This document shows, one piece after another, positions 25,826 through 34,876 of a stretch of DNA of 64,000 nt. The position numbers and the translations under genes were made by a program. The stretch lies in the NCBI RefSeq assembly GCF_018617875.1, contig NZ_JACSKZ010000005.1, forward strand, positions 1 through 64,000. The letters are read 5' to 3'. Each line of letters begins with the position of its first letter. Position 1 is the stretch's first letter. Source of the DNA: Exiguobacterium algae. GTDB lineage: Bacteria; Bacillota; Bacilli; Exiguobacteriales; Exiguobacteriaceae. The notes below the pieces were generated by a model that did no database searches, had not been told where the DNA came from, and saw only the letters and a list, made by a program, of their open reading frames with translations.

Positions 25826-26311
25826 ATGATTCGAACGAAGGTGATGACCGCTTCATTCGTCCCACCCATTTATGCTTGGCTATTGGCATGGCTGGAGATC
25901 GTGCAATCCCCGGGGACCGGAACTTTTTTAGCGAACGTGCCTGGTTTTTTGTTGCTTCAAACGATTTATTTAGTCTATAGCTTCCCGATTTTCTTGACCT
26001 ACGGCTTACTCTCTTCATGGATCAGTGACAAGTTGGCCAATCGATTCTCATCAGAACAAGTGAGTCGCATCGTGTCGTTCATCTTACATATGTTATTCGG
26101 GCTGATTTTGTCCTGGTTGAGTGTGCTGGCGGCAATCTTGTTTTTTATGATGAATCGCCTGATCGACCGGTGGCTGGTCCGGAGGAAAATCGTACTAAGT
26201 AAACGATCCGCTTTAAACAGTCTCGGGATTCCGGTCGGTTGGTGTCTTTTACTTGTGAGTGCCGTGTATGTGAGTGGAGTGATTCAAGATTTTTTTCAGC
26301 GTGTTAACTAA
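25826..26311 (+). CDS. Membrane protein, unknown
   Basis: 161 residues with four hydrophobic stretches: VMTASFVPPIYAWLLAWLEI, VPGFLLLQTIYLVYSFPIFL, ILHMLFGLILSWLSVLAAIL and IPVGWCLLLVSAVYVSGVI. No family motif is recognised. ATG 25826 is five bases after GAGGGA. It is 57 bases from the next gene and could be co-transcribed with it. Confidence 0.6.
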   Translation: MIRTKVMTASFVPPIYAWLLAWLEIVQSPGTGTFLANVPGFLLLQTIYLVYSFPIFLTYGLLSSWISDKLANRFSSEQVSRIVSFILHMLFGLILSWLSVLAAILFFMMNRLIDRWLVRRKIVLSKRSALNSLGIPVGWCLLLVSAVYVSGVIQDFFQRVN

Positions 26312-26367
26312 CAGACCGCGGATCAGGGAATAAATCGAAAAACATCTTTTATAAAGGGGGAGACGAT

Positions 26368-27435
26368 ATGAAGTGGATGATTTACGGGGCAAATGGTTAT
26401 ACGGGTGAGTTGATTGCCCGCCATGCAGTCCGGGAAGGGATGAAGCCTGTGTTGGCGGGGCGCAATGCGCGTGCGATTCAACAACTGGGTACCACCTTAC
26501 AGTGCGAAACGTCTGTGTTCGCATTAACCCGTGAGGCGGCGATTGAAGCACTACAGGAAGTCGATCTGGTATTGAATTGTGCCGGACCGTTTATCGATAC
26601 GAGTCGTGTCATGATTGAGGCATGCCTCGAAACAAAGACGCATTACCTGGATATTACCGGGGAAATAGAGGTGTTTGAGTACATTCATTCCAAACAAAGG
26701 TCGAGACAAGCTCAAACGAATGATGTCGTTCTCTGTTCCGGGGTCGGGTTTGATGTCATTCCAACCGATTGTGTCGCGCGAAAATTGAAAGAGTTATTGC
26801 CGGATGCGACGACACTCGCCCTCGGATTTTCGGCAGCAGGCGGCATCTCGCCGGGCACGATGAAAACCGCGATCCGCAGTCTTGGATCCAGTAGTGTCGA
26901 ACGGAGGGAAGGTGAATTGATGCCGTTCCCGCTCGGTTCAAAACGGAGACAGATTGATTTCGGCCGCGGGAAACGGACGGCCATTGCGATTCCTTGGGGT
27001 GATGTATCAACAGCTTATTACACGACAAATATTCCAAATATCACGACATGGGTCCCCGTGCCGAAAATGTATGCCTATGGAGCGCGTCTGTCTTCCTGGT
27101 TTGGTCCAATTCTTGAATCAGAGACCGTCCAACATCGACTTTTACGTTATGTCGACGAGCATGTATCTGGACCGGATGAAGACGAACGGGAACGCTCATC
27201 CACCTACGTATGGGGCGAGGCGATGAATGACCGTGGGAAAAAAATCGTTGTCCGCATTAAGACGGCGAGTACTTATGCCTTTACTGTGTACGGGGCATTG
27301 GCGGTCGTGAAGCGATTGCTCGGGTCAGGGAGTATGCTTTCTGGAAGCTTTACACCGGCGATGTTATTCGGGTCGCATTTTATCGAGGAGATTGAAGGGT
27401 CGTCTACGTTTGTTGTAGATGAAATTCGTATTTGA
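26368..27435 (+). CDS. Saccharopine dehydrogenase-like NAD(P)-binding protein
   Basis: 355-residue protein with a Rossmann start MIYGANGYTGELIARHAVREG (residues 4-24), VDLVLNCAGPF near 70 and HYLDITGEIEVFE near 95. This is the signature of the saccharopine dehydrogenase/trans-acting enoyl reductase-like group, as is GVGFDVIPTDCVARKLKELLP near 128. The actual substrate is unknown. ATG follows GGGGGAG. The next gene starts 14 bases downstream. Confidence 0.82.
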   Translation: MKWMIYGANGYTGELIARHAVREGMKPVLAGRNARAIQQLGTTLQCETSVFALTREAAIEALQEVDLVLNCAGPFIDTSRVMIEACLETKTHYLDITGEIEVFEYIHSKQRSRQAQTNDVVLCSGVGFDVIPTDCVARKLKELLPDATTLALGFSAAGGISPGTMKTAIRSLGSSSVERREGELMPFPLGSKRRQIDFGRGKRTAIAIPWGDVSTAYYTTNIPNITTWVPVPKMYAYGARLSSWFGPILESETVQHRLLRYVDEHVSGPDEDERERSSTYVWGEAMNDRGKKIVVRIKTASTYAFTVYGALAVVKRLLGSGSMLSGSFTPAMLFGSHFIEEIEGSSTFVVDEIRI

Positions 27436-27448
27436 TGGAGGTTGTGTC

Positions 27449-27697
27449 GTGTTCAAACGAGGCCTGTTACTCTTTGTAGGCGTTTATCTCCTGGTGACCA
27501 TCTGCGTTATGTTTACTGGAGGAGTAGTCATTGATTGGGTGCCGGAAGCGACGCTTTTTCAAAAGATTCAACAGTATACGATGCTTGGATTGGCACAGTA
27601 CCCCGTGATGAAGCTTGTCATCACCGTCCTCATCACAGGAAGCATTCTATTGTATGTGGAAATGAGGAAGAACAAGCGCGGCAAAGAAGACCTGTGA
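27449..27697 (+). CDS. Small membrane protein, unknown
   Basis: 82 residues; two membrane helices, RGLLLFVGVYLLVTICVMFTGGVVI near 4-28 and VMKLVITVLITGSILLYVEM near 50-70, and a basic tail. GTG 27449 is seven bases after GGAGG; an ATG at 27419 lies inside the upstream gene. It is co-transcribed with the saccharopine-dehydrogenase-like gene. Confidence 0.65.
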   Translation: MFKRGLLLFVGVYLLVTICVMFTGGVVIDWVPEATLFQKIQQYTMLGLAQYPVMKLVITVLITGSILLYVEMRKNKRGKEDL

Positions 27698-27781
27698 CTC
27701 TTTCATGATCTTTTTCAAGATGTAAACGAATCGTTCGAGGATCTGTGATAAACTCGAATCGATGACAGGGAGGGATGAAGC

Positions 27782-28579
27782 ATGAAACGACTTGAAATGG
27801 CAAGGCGGATTGAACGCATTAAGGCGGATGGCACCTCCGCTTACATTCGATATCGAAAACAGAATCCTCCCTATGAAGGTGCGGAGCTAGTTGTCGAAAA
27901 TAAAGGGCATGTCTTTAAAATGGGTAACATGAGTTTTGCGGTTGGGTTCGGGCTGAACCGGCCGACAAGTTTTTATGACCTTCACCAAATGGAAAAATGG
28001 GTGCGAGGCAAAAACGTGTCGCGTCTGCATATCGAGGTGTGTCCACTTGCCGATGACTCGTTGCTTCGATTGTTACAGGAACGAAACTATACACTCGACC
28101 ACTTTTTAGACGTATGGGTATTGGACGTACAAGCGTTTGAGGTGTCGGAAGCGACGACGTCTCAAGTCGAGGAAGTTCAATCCGAAACGGTTGACGAATG
28201 GGCGCGTGCGATCGCAGCCGGCTTCGCAGAGTCGGGAACCGTGCTTCAAGAGACGATTGACACGGCCAAGGGATTTTATGCGTTGCATGAAAATAAAGCA
28301 TACCTCGTCCGTGAGGGGGATGCCGTGGTCGCTGGAGGGATTTTAGCAATCCAAGACAAAATGGGCGAGCTCTTTTTGACGAGTACCGTGCCGGCGTATC
28401 GACAAAAGGGGTATCAGACCCAACTGATCTTAGAGCGGATCGCACAAGCAAAAGCAGCGGGGTGTGAAACGGTGACGGTGACAACGAAAGTGGATTCGGC
28501 TTCAGGACGAAACATGGAGCGTCTCGGATTTCGACCGTATTATCAAAAGGCCGTCATGAAAAGCCCAATCCTTAAATAA
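27782..28579 (+). CDS. GNAT family acetyltransferase
   Basis: 265 residues. An N-terminal region of about 140 residues precedes a GNAT domain with DEWARAIAAGFAESG, LFLTSTVPAYRQKGYQTQLI (acetyl-CoA-binding motif A near 198-216) and NMERLGFRPYYQKAVM at the end. The substrate is unknown. ATG 27782 follows GGGAGGG. Confidence 0.82.
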   Translation: MKRLEMARRIERIKADGTSAYIRYRKQNPPYEGAELVVENKGHVFKMGNMSFAVGFGLNRPTSFYDLHQMEKWVRGKNVSRLHIEVCPLADDSLLRLLQERNYTLDHFLDVWVLDVQAFEVSEATTSQVEEVQSETVDEWARAIAAGFAESGTVLQETIDTAKGFYALHENKAYLVREGDAVVAGGILAIQDKMGELFLTSTVPAYRQKGYQTQLILERIAQAKAAGCETVTVTTKVDSASGRNMERLGFRPYYQKAVMKSPILK

Positions 28580-28612
28580 GGCAGGTCGTTCCCGGAACGA
28601 CCTGCCTTTTGT
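28577..28612. terminator. Bidirectional terminator
   Basis: AAGGCAGGTCGTTC pairs perfectly with GAACGACCTGCCTT around CCG, with TTTT on the plus side. Lies between the convergent GNAT and SDR genes. Confidence 0.88.
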
Positions 28613-29398
28613 TCATAATAAAGATTCGGCGCCATCGACGTATACTTCGGATCCTGTGACATGGCTCGACATGTTGCTCGCAAAAAATAAAGCGACATCG
28701 GCAACTTGCTTCGCGGACCCGGATTTGCCTGCGAGCGGCTGATTCCCCAATGGATATTCGATCGGGATTGTGATCTCCTCCAGCAATGCATCATCCCGGG
28801 TTGTCGAGTCATCAATATTTGTATCGATGGCTCCCGGGCAAATCACGTTGACGCGAATCCCAAATTGAGCAAGTTCAGCGGCAGCCATCTTCGCGAAGCC
28901 ATTTTGTCCGGCTTTCGTCGTCGCATAACCGCTGAATCCGAAATTTTTGAAATAGCGATTCCCGTTGATGGAAGAGGTAACGATGATACTTCCGCCTTGA
29001 TCCTTTAAATGCGGGATGGCATGCTTGATCGTCAAGAAAGTACCTGTCAGGTTGGTCTCGACCACGCTGTCCCAATCTTCGAGTGACAAATGTTCAATCG
29101 GGGTGATGGTTCCGTTTCGCCCCGCGTTTGCAAATACAATATCGACCTGACCAAATTGTTTGACGGTCCGGTCATAGGCCTGTTTCATCTCTTCTTCGTT
29201 CGCCACATCAGCACCGATGCCGATTGCTTTCTCTTCTCCAACTAAACTGGCCAATTGTTCCGCATCATGTTCATGTAAATCAACAATCGCGACTTTGGCG
29301 CCCGCTTGAATAAAACGGATGACTGCTGCGCGCCCGATACCGGAAGCAGCCCCAGTGACGAATGCGACTTTTCCAGATAACAGTTTATTTGAGATCAT
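28613..29398 (-). CDS. Short-chain dehydrogenase/reductase
   Basis: 261-residue classical SDR. TGAASGIGRAA (cofactor loop) near 15-25, NAG near 91 (FANAGRNG), catalytic Ser in VTSSINGN near 140, YxxxK as YATTKAG near 158-162, and PGAIDTNIDD after it. D39-type VDLHEHD suggests NAD rather than NADP. The substrate is unknown. Confidence 0.9.
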   Translation of the reverse strand: MISNKLLSGKVAFVTGAASGIGRAAVIRFIQAGAKVAIVDLHEHDAEQLASLVGEEKAIGIGADVANEEEMKQAYDRTVKQFGQVDIVFANAGRNGTITPIEHLSLEDWDSVVETNLTGTFLTIKHAIPHLKDQGGSIIVTSSINGNRYFKNFGFSGYATTKAGQNGFAKMAAAELAQFGIRVNVICPGAIDTNIDDSTTRDDALLEEITIPIEYPLGNQPLAGKSGSAKQVADVALFFASNMSSHVTGSEVYVDGAESLL

Positions 29399-29470
29399 CC
29401 CATCACTCCTTTAACAGTTCTGTTCTCATATTCCACTGTTTCAGAAAAGCTACGCTTGTTTCTTGAAAAA

Positions 29471-29788
29471 TTATTCGGAGGTGACTTCGATGGAACGTGC
29501 GATTTTTAAGTTTGCATTCGGAACAAGTTCAATGATGATTCGTTGTCCCATCCGTAAGTCTTGAACACTATCCGCGATTCCGGTCACTTCGGTTTGGTCG
29601 TTAATGAGGATGACATGTAAGTTTTTCTCTTCTCGGTCTTCAGTCGGTCCGACTAATAGTTGTGGGATGTCGACGCGCTCGATTCGTCCTTCCAGCACGT
29701 TATCATCCCAGGTGCTCACCCAGTATATAGCGACCAAAAAAAGACTGAGGAACAAAAGTGCGAAAATCAGCCGTGTTTTCATCATCAT
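29471..29788 (-). CDS. Membrane-anchored small protein, unknown
   Basis: About 105 residues: one N-terminal membrane anchor (LIFALLFLSLFLVAIYWVSTW) and a soluble part with VLEGRIERVDIPQLLVGPT and MGQRIIIELVPNAN, an OB-like beta-rich pattern as in DUF3221/YobA-type proteins. Three consecutive ATG codons (29788, 29785, 29782) follow AAAGGAG; 29785 has the best spacing. Confidence 0.6.
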   Translation of the reverse strand: MMMKTRLIFALLFLSLFLVAIYWVSTWDDNVLEGRIERVDIPQLLVGPTEDREEKNLHVILINDQTEVTGIADSVQDLRMGQRIIIELVPNANLKIARSIEVTSE

Positions 29789-29933
29789 CCTGCTCCTTTG
29801 AGGCACCCTTATTTAATTGATTGTATTGTCTATTTACCCGAAACTGACAAAAAGCGTTCGATTTTAGTAGGAATTTTCAGTGAAATAGGGAATAGACATA
29901 AAACTACTACAACATAAAATGGAGGCGTTGCTC

Positions 29934-30239
29934 GTGATGATGATGGGAACGATTAGTTTTGTTGCGTGTGCGTGGGTACTATTCGGACTGTGGACGATCG
30001 GACACGCCAGACGCCGCGTAATCGGGGGTGTCGTGGTGGTTGGTCTGACCCTTCTGTTTTCTCCGTTCTTTCTTGTACAAATGGGACAACAGTACGGATT
30101 TTTAGGCATTCAATTCGGGCTGGCCGTTCTATTTATGTTGTTAGGAGGCGGTTTCTTTTATACGGCGCTCGGGTGGGCAGGAAGACCACGTAAAATAAGG
30201 AAAGTACGGACGCTCTCAGAAGACCCGGATTTATTTTAG
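29934..30239 (+). CDS. Small membrane protein, unknown
   Basis: 101 residues with three hydrophobic segments: GTISFVACAWVLFGLWTIGH, VIGGVVVVGLTLLFSPFFLV and FGLAVLFMLLGGGFFYTALGW, then a basic tail. GTG 29934 or ATG 29937 is preferred because GGAGG lies at 29921-29925; ATG 29919 overlaps that site. No family recognised. Confidence 0.6.
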   Translation: MMMMGTISFVACAWVLFGLWTIGHARRRVIGGVVVVGLTLLFSPFFLVQMGQQYGFLGIQFGLAVLFMLLGGGFFYTALGWAGRPRKIRKVRTLSEDPDLF

Positions 30240-30253
30240 AAAAGAGGAATGAC

Positions 30254-30841
30254 ATGATTGAACAGCTTACAGTCGTGGATGCATCACGACGACCGATTGG
30301 CAAGAAGGACCGGGACTCGGTTCACTTTGATGGAGATTGGCATGAAACCTTTCACTGCTGGTTTTGGAAGGATGACAATCTTTATCTTCAACTGCGCAGC
30401 CCCGAAAAGAAAGATTTTCCGGGAAAACTGGACATTACGGCAGCCGGTCATTTGGCAGTAGGTGAGGACGCAACAGACGGTGTACGTGAAATTGAAGAAG
30501 AGCTCGGCATGCGAGTTGAATATGAGCAACTGCATTCCCTTGGTGTATTTGAAGATGTCATTGAGGCGGACGCGTTTACCGATCGAGAGTTCGCCCATAC
30601 ATATGCCTATCGATACAGAGGAGAATCGTTTCATTTGGATACCGAAGAAGTAACGGACATCGTCATTGTAAAACGAAAAGATCTCATCCGGTTGATACAA
30701 GGTCAAGTCATCCAAATCAATGTCCAATCCGTCTTGTTACGTAATCATTATCTGATTTCAACAGATGCGTTGGTCCCGCACGCTGAATCATACTGGGCAC
30801 ATGTTTTGGAAGGATTGACCCGCCTGGCTTCCAGGAGTTGA
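30254..30841 (+). CDS. NUDIX hydrolase, IPP-isomerase-like type
   Basis: 195 residues. HETFHCWFW and LYLQLRSPEKKDFPGKLDITAAGHL introduce the NUDIX box GHLAVGEDATDGVREIEEELGM near residues 66-87. The gap between the first Glu and the RE pair is six residues rather than the canonical seven, a spacing I associate with the IPP-isomerase-like NUDIX subfamily. It probably hydrolyses a diphosphate of unknown identity. ATG follows AGAGGAA. Confidence 0.85.
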   Translation: MIEQLTVVDASRRPIGKKDRDSVHFDGDWHETFHCWFWKDDNLYLQLRSPEKKDFPGKLDITAAGHLAVGEDATDGVREIEEELGMRVEYEQLHSLGVFEDVIEADAFTDREFAHTYAYRYRGESFHLDTEEVTDIVIVKRKDLIRLIQGQVIQINVQSVLLRNHYLISTDALVPHAESYWAHVLEGLTRLASRS

Positions 30842-30916
30842 TCTACCTTGAAGGTTTGAGCGCAAAAAATGATTGAATCAGCAACTCCATTTACATATGA
30901 AAGGAAGAACATACGG

Positions 30917-31714
30917 ATGACACAAACGATTACATATAAACAAAATCCGCCGATTTCTGACTTATACAAGGCGTTCATGGACGGGTTCTCAGACTATATG
31001 ATTCAATTCCAACTGGACGAACCCGGATTTGAGTCGGTGTTCCTCGTTCGAGACCAGAATCAACCGTCTCGCTCCATTGTCGCATATGCGGACGGGCAAC
31101 CAATTGGCGTCGTATTGAGTGGAATTGCCAATCTGGATTCGGGTTTCCGTACCCGCTGTGGTGGATTGGCCATTGCTCCTGAATACCGTCATTTAGGAAT
31201 CGCGAAGGAATTGATGCGTCGTTTTGAAGAACAGGCCAAAGGGGTTCGATTATTGGAAGTCATAAAAGGGAATGACCTGGCGCTGGCCTTATATAAACGA
31301 TTAGGATATGAAGTAGTGCGCGAAATTTTTTATTTTCAATCGATTCAGACAGAAACGAAGGCCACGTTTGAAACTGAGCCGATTCAAACGTTATTCGAGG
31401 AGGCGTATTCAACGAGTGGACATGTACCGATTTGGCAACAAGATGCGAGAGTGACGCAACAACCGGCAGATGTGGAGTTGGTTCGAGTGAAGGAAGGGGA
31501 AAAAGAAGGGTTGTTGTTATATCGTGGCAATGTGCTACTTGATGTATTTGGCGAGGATGACGATGCGGAATGGATTCTGCGAGCGGCAGCGAGTCGTCAC
31601 CCAATCCAGTTGACGATCACTTCTGACCGTTCTTCTCTGTTATCCGCAGCGAAAGCGTTAGGCTTTAAACAAGGGGAGCTCTCCCAATATGAAATGGTGA
31701 AAGTTTCGGCATGA
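30917..31714 (+). CDS. GNAT family acetyltransferase
   Basis: 265 residues. The N-terminal GNAT domain has YKAFMDGFSDYMIQ, CGGLAIAPEYRHLGIAKELMRRF near 83-105 as acetyl-CoA site and LALALYKRLGYEVVREIFYF; a second, degenerate domain follows. ATG 30917 starts MTQTITYKQNPPIS; an in-frame ATG at 30869 is an alternative. AAAGGA at 30900 is about 12 bases away, so translation may be weak. Confidence 0.78.
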   Translation: MTQTITYKQNPPISDLYKAFMDGFSDYMIQFQLDEPGFESVFLVRDQNQPSRSIVAYADGQPIGVVLSGIANLDSGFRTRCGGLAIAPEYRHLGIAKELMRRFEEQAKGVRLLEVIKGNDLALALYKRLGYEVVREIFYFQSIQTETKATFETEPIQTLFEEAYSTSGHVPIWQQDARVTQQPADVELVRVKEGEKEGLLLYRGNVLLDVFGEDDDAEWILRAAASRHPIQLTITSDRSSLLSAAKALGFKQGELSQYEMVKVSA

Positions 31715-31929
31715 GGTCAGTCCTTGTATTCTGTATCCTATTGCTGTTTATAGGAAATACACTGACGCTCATCGGTTTGACGACCAACATCACTGGATGG
31801 ATGCTAAGCCTTGCGGTCATTGGAGGACCGGTATTGACCGGGGTGGCGATTATCGGAATTCTTGTGATTTTTGTCTATTTGAAACGACATTCTCATCTGG
31901 AGAGGAAACAAAAGCGGGACAATAAATAA
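31711..31929 (+). CDS. Small membrane protein overlapping the GNAT gene
   Basis: 72 residues with two membrane helices (VLVFCILLLFIGNTLTLIGL and VIGGPVLTGVAIIGILVIFVYL) and a charged tail HLERKQKRDNK. It overlaps the GNAT stop by four bases (ATGA), suggesting coupled translation. No family recognised. Confidence 0.6.
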   Translation: MRSVLVFCILLLFIGNTLTLIGLTTNITGWMLSLAVIGGPVLTGVAIIGILVIFVYLKRHSHLERKQKRDNK

Positions 31930-31935
31930 GTCTTC

Positions 31936-31973
31936 ACAGACGGTTGATGTTTTAATACACCAACCGTCTGTTT
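31936..31973 (+). terminator. Terminator after the GNAT-membrane protein unit
   Basis: ACAGACGGTTG pairs with CAACCGTCTGT, extended by ATGT/ACAC, followed by TTTCATTT. Confidence 0.8.
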
Positions 31974-32093
31974 CATTTCCCTCGTCAACCGGCTGGATAA
32001 GTGACTGAATGAGATGTGAGGTCGCTGTGAAGTGGGATAAACACGTTTCCCACGACCTTGTAATCTGTGCAATGAAAATGAAATACTTCATAT

Positions 32094-32123
32094 ATTGAAA
32101 TTTTTAACCCCTGGTGGTATATT
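32094..32123 (+). promoter_or_regulatory. Promoter of the M23 hydrolase gene
   Basis: TTGAAA (32094-32099), 18 bases, TATATT (32118-32123) preceded by TGG, an extended -10. Confidence 0.6.
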
Positions 32124-32184
32124 CGCACATGTAGATTTTTAAAGAAGGCAGTGCATGATTTCATCTGGAGGTTTTACCATATAT

Positions 32185-33168
32185 ATGTTTAAGAAATTAA
32201 TCCTGACAGCTGGTGTCGGTATCTTACTGTTTAACGGTCAGACGGCATCGGCGAGCAGTTTGACTCCGAACGACCTCGTTAATACGAAACAATCCATTCG
32301 AACAGCCACGAAACAAAAACATGAAGTGAAACAATCGATTCAAGCAATCAAAACGAAATTAAAACAACTCGATCGCCAGGAAAAAGCGATCCAAACCAAG
32401 ATCAATGGGACTTCAGAACAACTCGAGTCATTCGACGAGCAGTTGAAGCCTGAGGAAACATCCCTCTTTGCAAAAGTCGTCTCCTCTGTCTTCCCAAGCG
32501 CGAAAGCGGAAGCCGCTGAAGCTGAAGAAGAGCGGAACGAACTGATGAAAAAGAAAGAGGAAGCGTCAAAAGCATTGAACGAATTAGAAGACAAACAACA
32601 ATCCATCGCGAAAAAGCGCGAAAAATATAAAACCGCTTATACCCAAAAGAACAAGCAATATAAAAAGCAATCGAATTATTTGAGTGAATTGAAGAAACAA
32701 TACCAATCGATGGTACCGGATCGCTTTTTGATGCCGGCTACGGGGCGGCTCTCACAGGGATTCGGAGCGGCTGGCGGCGAAAACGGCTATACGTTCCATA
32801 ATGGACTCGATATTGCTGCGAAGACCGGTACACCGATTTATGCTGCGGCAGACGGAAAAGTGACACAGGTCAGCTCAAGCGGACCTTACGGGAAGCATAT
32901 GAAAATCGAGCATACCATCGATGGACAAAAATGGACGACGGTATATGCGCACATGAATCGAATCGATGTGAAGAAAGGGCAGACCGTCCTTCAAGGCGAG
33001 CAAATCGGCCAAATTGGGACAACGGGTAACTCGACCGGGCCACATCTTCACTTTGAAGTGCACAAAGGAAACTATTCGTTCTCAGCCACTTCGGCTGGTC
33101 ATGCCATAAACCCGATGAAAGTTGCGGAACGTGTAGGCGGTGCCTCACCTGTGAAACAAACACTCTAA
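32185..33168 (+). CDS. Secreted M23 peptidase/hydrolase activator with coiled coil
   Basis: 327 residues. Signal peptide of about 23 residues (MFKKLILTAGVGILLFNGQTA, cut near SA-SS). A Lys/Glu/Gln-rich coiled coil runs from 35 to 165, then the LytM domain from 180 with HNGLDIAAKTGTPIYAAADGKV and the last-His motif GPHLHFEVHKG. The first ligand His and Asp of HxxxD and the HxH are all present, so zinc-dependent endopeptidase activity is likely, unlike degenerate activators of the EnvC type. It acts in the cell wall. The ATG at 32185 is 13 bases from GGAGG. Confidence 0.88.
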   Translation: MFKKLILTAGVGILLFNGQTASASSLTPNDLVNTKQSIRTATKQKHEVKQSIQAIKTKLKQLDRQEKAIQTKINGTSEQLESFDEQLKPEETSLFAKVVSSVFPSAKAEAAEAEEERNELMKKKEEASKALNELEDKQQSIAKKREKYKTAYTQKNKQYKKQSNYLSELKKQYQSMVPDRFLMPATGRLSQGFGAAGGENGYTFHNGLDIAAKTGTPIYAAADGKVTQVSSSGPYGKHMKIEHTIDGQKWTTVYAHMNRIDVKKGQTVLQGEQIGQIGTTGNSTGPHLHFEVHKGNYSFSATSAGHAINPMKVAERVGGASPVKQTL

Positions 33169-33177
33169 TCGGGTCGG

Positions 33178-33224
33178 AACTCATACAAATTGGAGACAAC
33201 CTCCAAGGCGTATGAGTTTTTTTA
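33178..33224 (+). terminator. Terminator after the M23 gene
   Basis: AACTCATAC pairs with GTATGAGTT; an inner TTGGAG/CTCCAA hairpin sits in the loop. T run follows. Confidence 0.85.
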
Positions 33225-33281
33225 TGCGAAAAACATCCCCTGCGCCCAAAATAGGGTGCAAGGGATGGCAACATGCGTAGG

Positions 33282-33827
33282 TCAGGATTCACGAGTTGGG
33301 TCGTGATTCCCTTCGCTGTCGGCAATCGTATCTGAGCTACCGAAGTCTTCGACCTGACTGAACGCATCCGTTTTCTTACCGACCTCATCGGTTCCGTCCA
33401 ATTCTTTTCGCCGGGCGGTTTCATCGGGATTTAATACGTCTTCCTCGACCGGACGGTTCAAGTCGCCTTCGTGTTCCATTTCATCACGTTCCCGTGCGTG
33501 CTCGATACATAATGTGGCTTCCGGCACGACTTCGAGGCGATCGAGCTCGATGTCTTTTCCGCACACTTCACATTTCCCGTATGTGCCTTTTTCGATGGCG
33601 AGTAACGCTTTATCGACATCGCTCAAGAAGTCTTCATCCAGTTCATTTAACGCTTGATCTCGTTCACGCAAAAACAATTCTTCCCCTGAATCGGCCGGAT
33701 GATTGTCGTAGTGAGACAATTCCCCTTCATCGTACGACTCTTCCCGATTCTCCATATATCCTTCTGTCTTTGCTTTTTCTTTCAATAAACGTTTTTTGAA
33801 CGTTTCAATCTGTTCTGGTGTTAGCAT
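33282..33827 (-). CDS. TraR/DksA-type zinc finger protein, YteA-like
   Basis: 181 residues. An acidic helical N-terminus (LTPEQIETFKKRLLKEKAK, DNHPADSGEELFLRERDQALN) leads to a C4-type zinc finger GKCEVCGKDIELDRLEVVPEATLCIEHA near 88-115; the last pair is Cys-x-x-His. A long acidic tail follows. This is the YteA-like group of Bacillales. ATG 33827 is set by GGAGAG eight bases upstream; GTG 33836 is too close. Confidence 0.88.
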   Translation of the reverse strand: MLTPEQIETFKKRLLKEKAKTEGYMENREESYDEGELSHYDNHPADSGEELFLRERDQALNELDEDFLSDVDKALLAIEKGTYGKCEVCGKDIELDRLEVVPEATLCIEHARERDEMEHEGDLNRPVEEDVLNPDETARRKELDGTDEVGKKTDAFSQVEDFGSSDTIADSEGNHDPTRES

Positions 33828-33983
33828 TCGATTCACTCTCCAATTCTCAGTTCATTAGTATGAGGTTTCCCATTTTGGTTGGAGACAAACCTTTTGGCTG
33901 ACAACGAAAGCTGCCGGAGGACTGTTAAAAAAGGGTATGATGGCTTTAGAGATGCTTGAGGATGTGAGAAGGAGGAACGAAAT

Positions 33984-34508
33984 ATGCGAAAAGTAGAAGT
34001 GTTGACGTATGACCCGTTGTGGCAAACACGGTTCGAGGAGGAAGCCGGAAAACTGACACGGTTGTTCGGGGAAGAGTTGGTCGCGATTTATCATATCGGG
34101 AGCACATCGGTGAAGGGGCTTGCCGCAAAGCCAATCATTGACCTGATGCCTGTTGTTCGGGATATTGAACGTGTGGATGCCTATGCGGAACGGATGGAGG
34201 CGCTCGGTTATCGCGGACTCGGTGAATATGGTATTCCGAAACGCCGCTATTTCAGAAAAGGGGAAGACGTGCGAACGGTACACGTTCATATTTTTGAAGA
34301 CGGCAGTCCCGATGTGGTGAGGCATCTTGCGTTCAGAGACTACTTGAAGGCATTCCCGGAAGTGCGGGACGAGTATGGAGCGTTGAAACAGCAGCTCGCC
34401 GAACAGCATCCTGATGACATGGAAGGATATATTCAAGGAAAGCATGATTGGGTCGTCGAGACAGAGCGTTTGGCGTCCATCTGGTATGAAGAAAACCAAG
34501 AAAAGTGA
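33984..34508 (+). CDS. GrpB family (UPF0157) nucleotidyltransferase-fold protein
   Basis: 174 residues. VLTYDPLWQTRFEEEAGKL, AIYHIGSTSVKGLAAKPIIDLMPVV (the GST-x-n-PxID nucleotidyltransferase signature near 36-60) and RTVHVHIFEDGSPD are typical. The family is adenylyltransferase-like with unknown substrates. ATG follows AAGGAGGA. Confidence 0.9.
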   Translation: MRKVEVLTYDPLWQTRFEEEAGKLTRLFGEELVAIYHIGSTSVKGLAAKPIIDLMPVVRDIERVDAYAERMEALGYRGLGEYGIPKRRYFRKGEDVRTVHVHIFEDGSPDVVRHLAFRDYLKAFPEVRDEYGALKQQLAEQHPDDMEGYIQGKHDWVVETERLASIWYEENQEK

Positions 34509-34531
34509 AACCTCTCTTCGGGACAGACGTA
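34506..34531 (+). promoter_or_regulatory. SigW-type promoter of the 34568-35664 unit
   Basis: TGAAAC (34506-34511), 16 bases, CGTA (34528-34531, continuing TGG). Exactly the spacing and boxes of the sigW promoter at 1850. It starts within the last codons of the GrpB gene and ends 37 bases before the next start. Confidence 0.8.
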
Positions 34532-34567
34532 TGGTAAAGAAAAGGATAGGAGAGGGAGGATGAGGGA

Positions 34568-34876
34568 ATGAAACGAATCTTCGGTAAATTGATTGAATAC
34601 GGATGCGCGGCGCTACTTTTCATGGGCTTGTTTTTCGTGATGCGTTATGTAGTGGGGCAAACCGCTGATGAAGTGCGCGGTGCTTACATTTTATTATTTG
34701 GCACGGCCATCCTGGTGTTCCCGTTGTCTCTCTTAGGGGGCTACTTCATCACCCGACCGATTCAACGCCGGTTGAATGGGAAAACGAAAAAATCAGGTTC
34801 GGGACATGCGCTTCAAGGCTATGAAAAACCACACGGGGTGACGGAGGACCGATCTTCGTTTCAAGACATGTCATGA
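34568..34876 (+). CDS. Membrane protein, putative SigW target
   Basis: 102 residues. Two membrane helices, YGCAALLFMGLFFVMRYVV near 11-29 and GAYILLFGTAILVFPLSLLGGYFI near 38-61, then a basic soluble tail of about 40 residues. Family unknown. ATG follows AGAGGGAGG. It is first in a three-gene unit: the next gene overlaps it by four bases and the third begins right after the second's stop. Confidence 0.65.
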   Translation: MKRIFGKLIEYGCAALLFMGLFFVMRYVVGQTADEVRGAYILLFGTAILVFPLSLLGGYFITRPIQRRLNGKTKKSGSGHALQGYEKPHGVTEDRSSFQDMS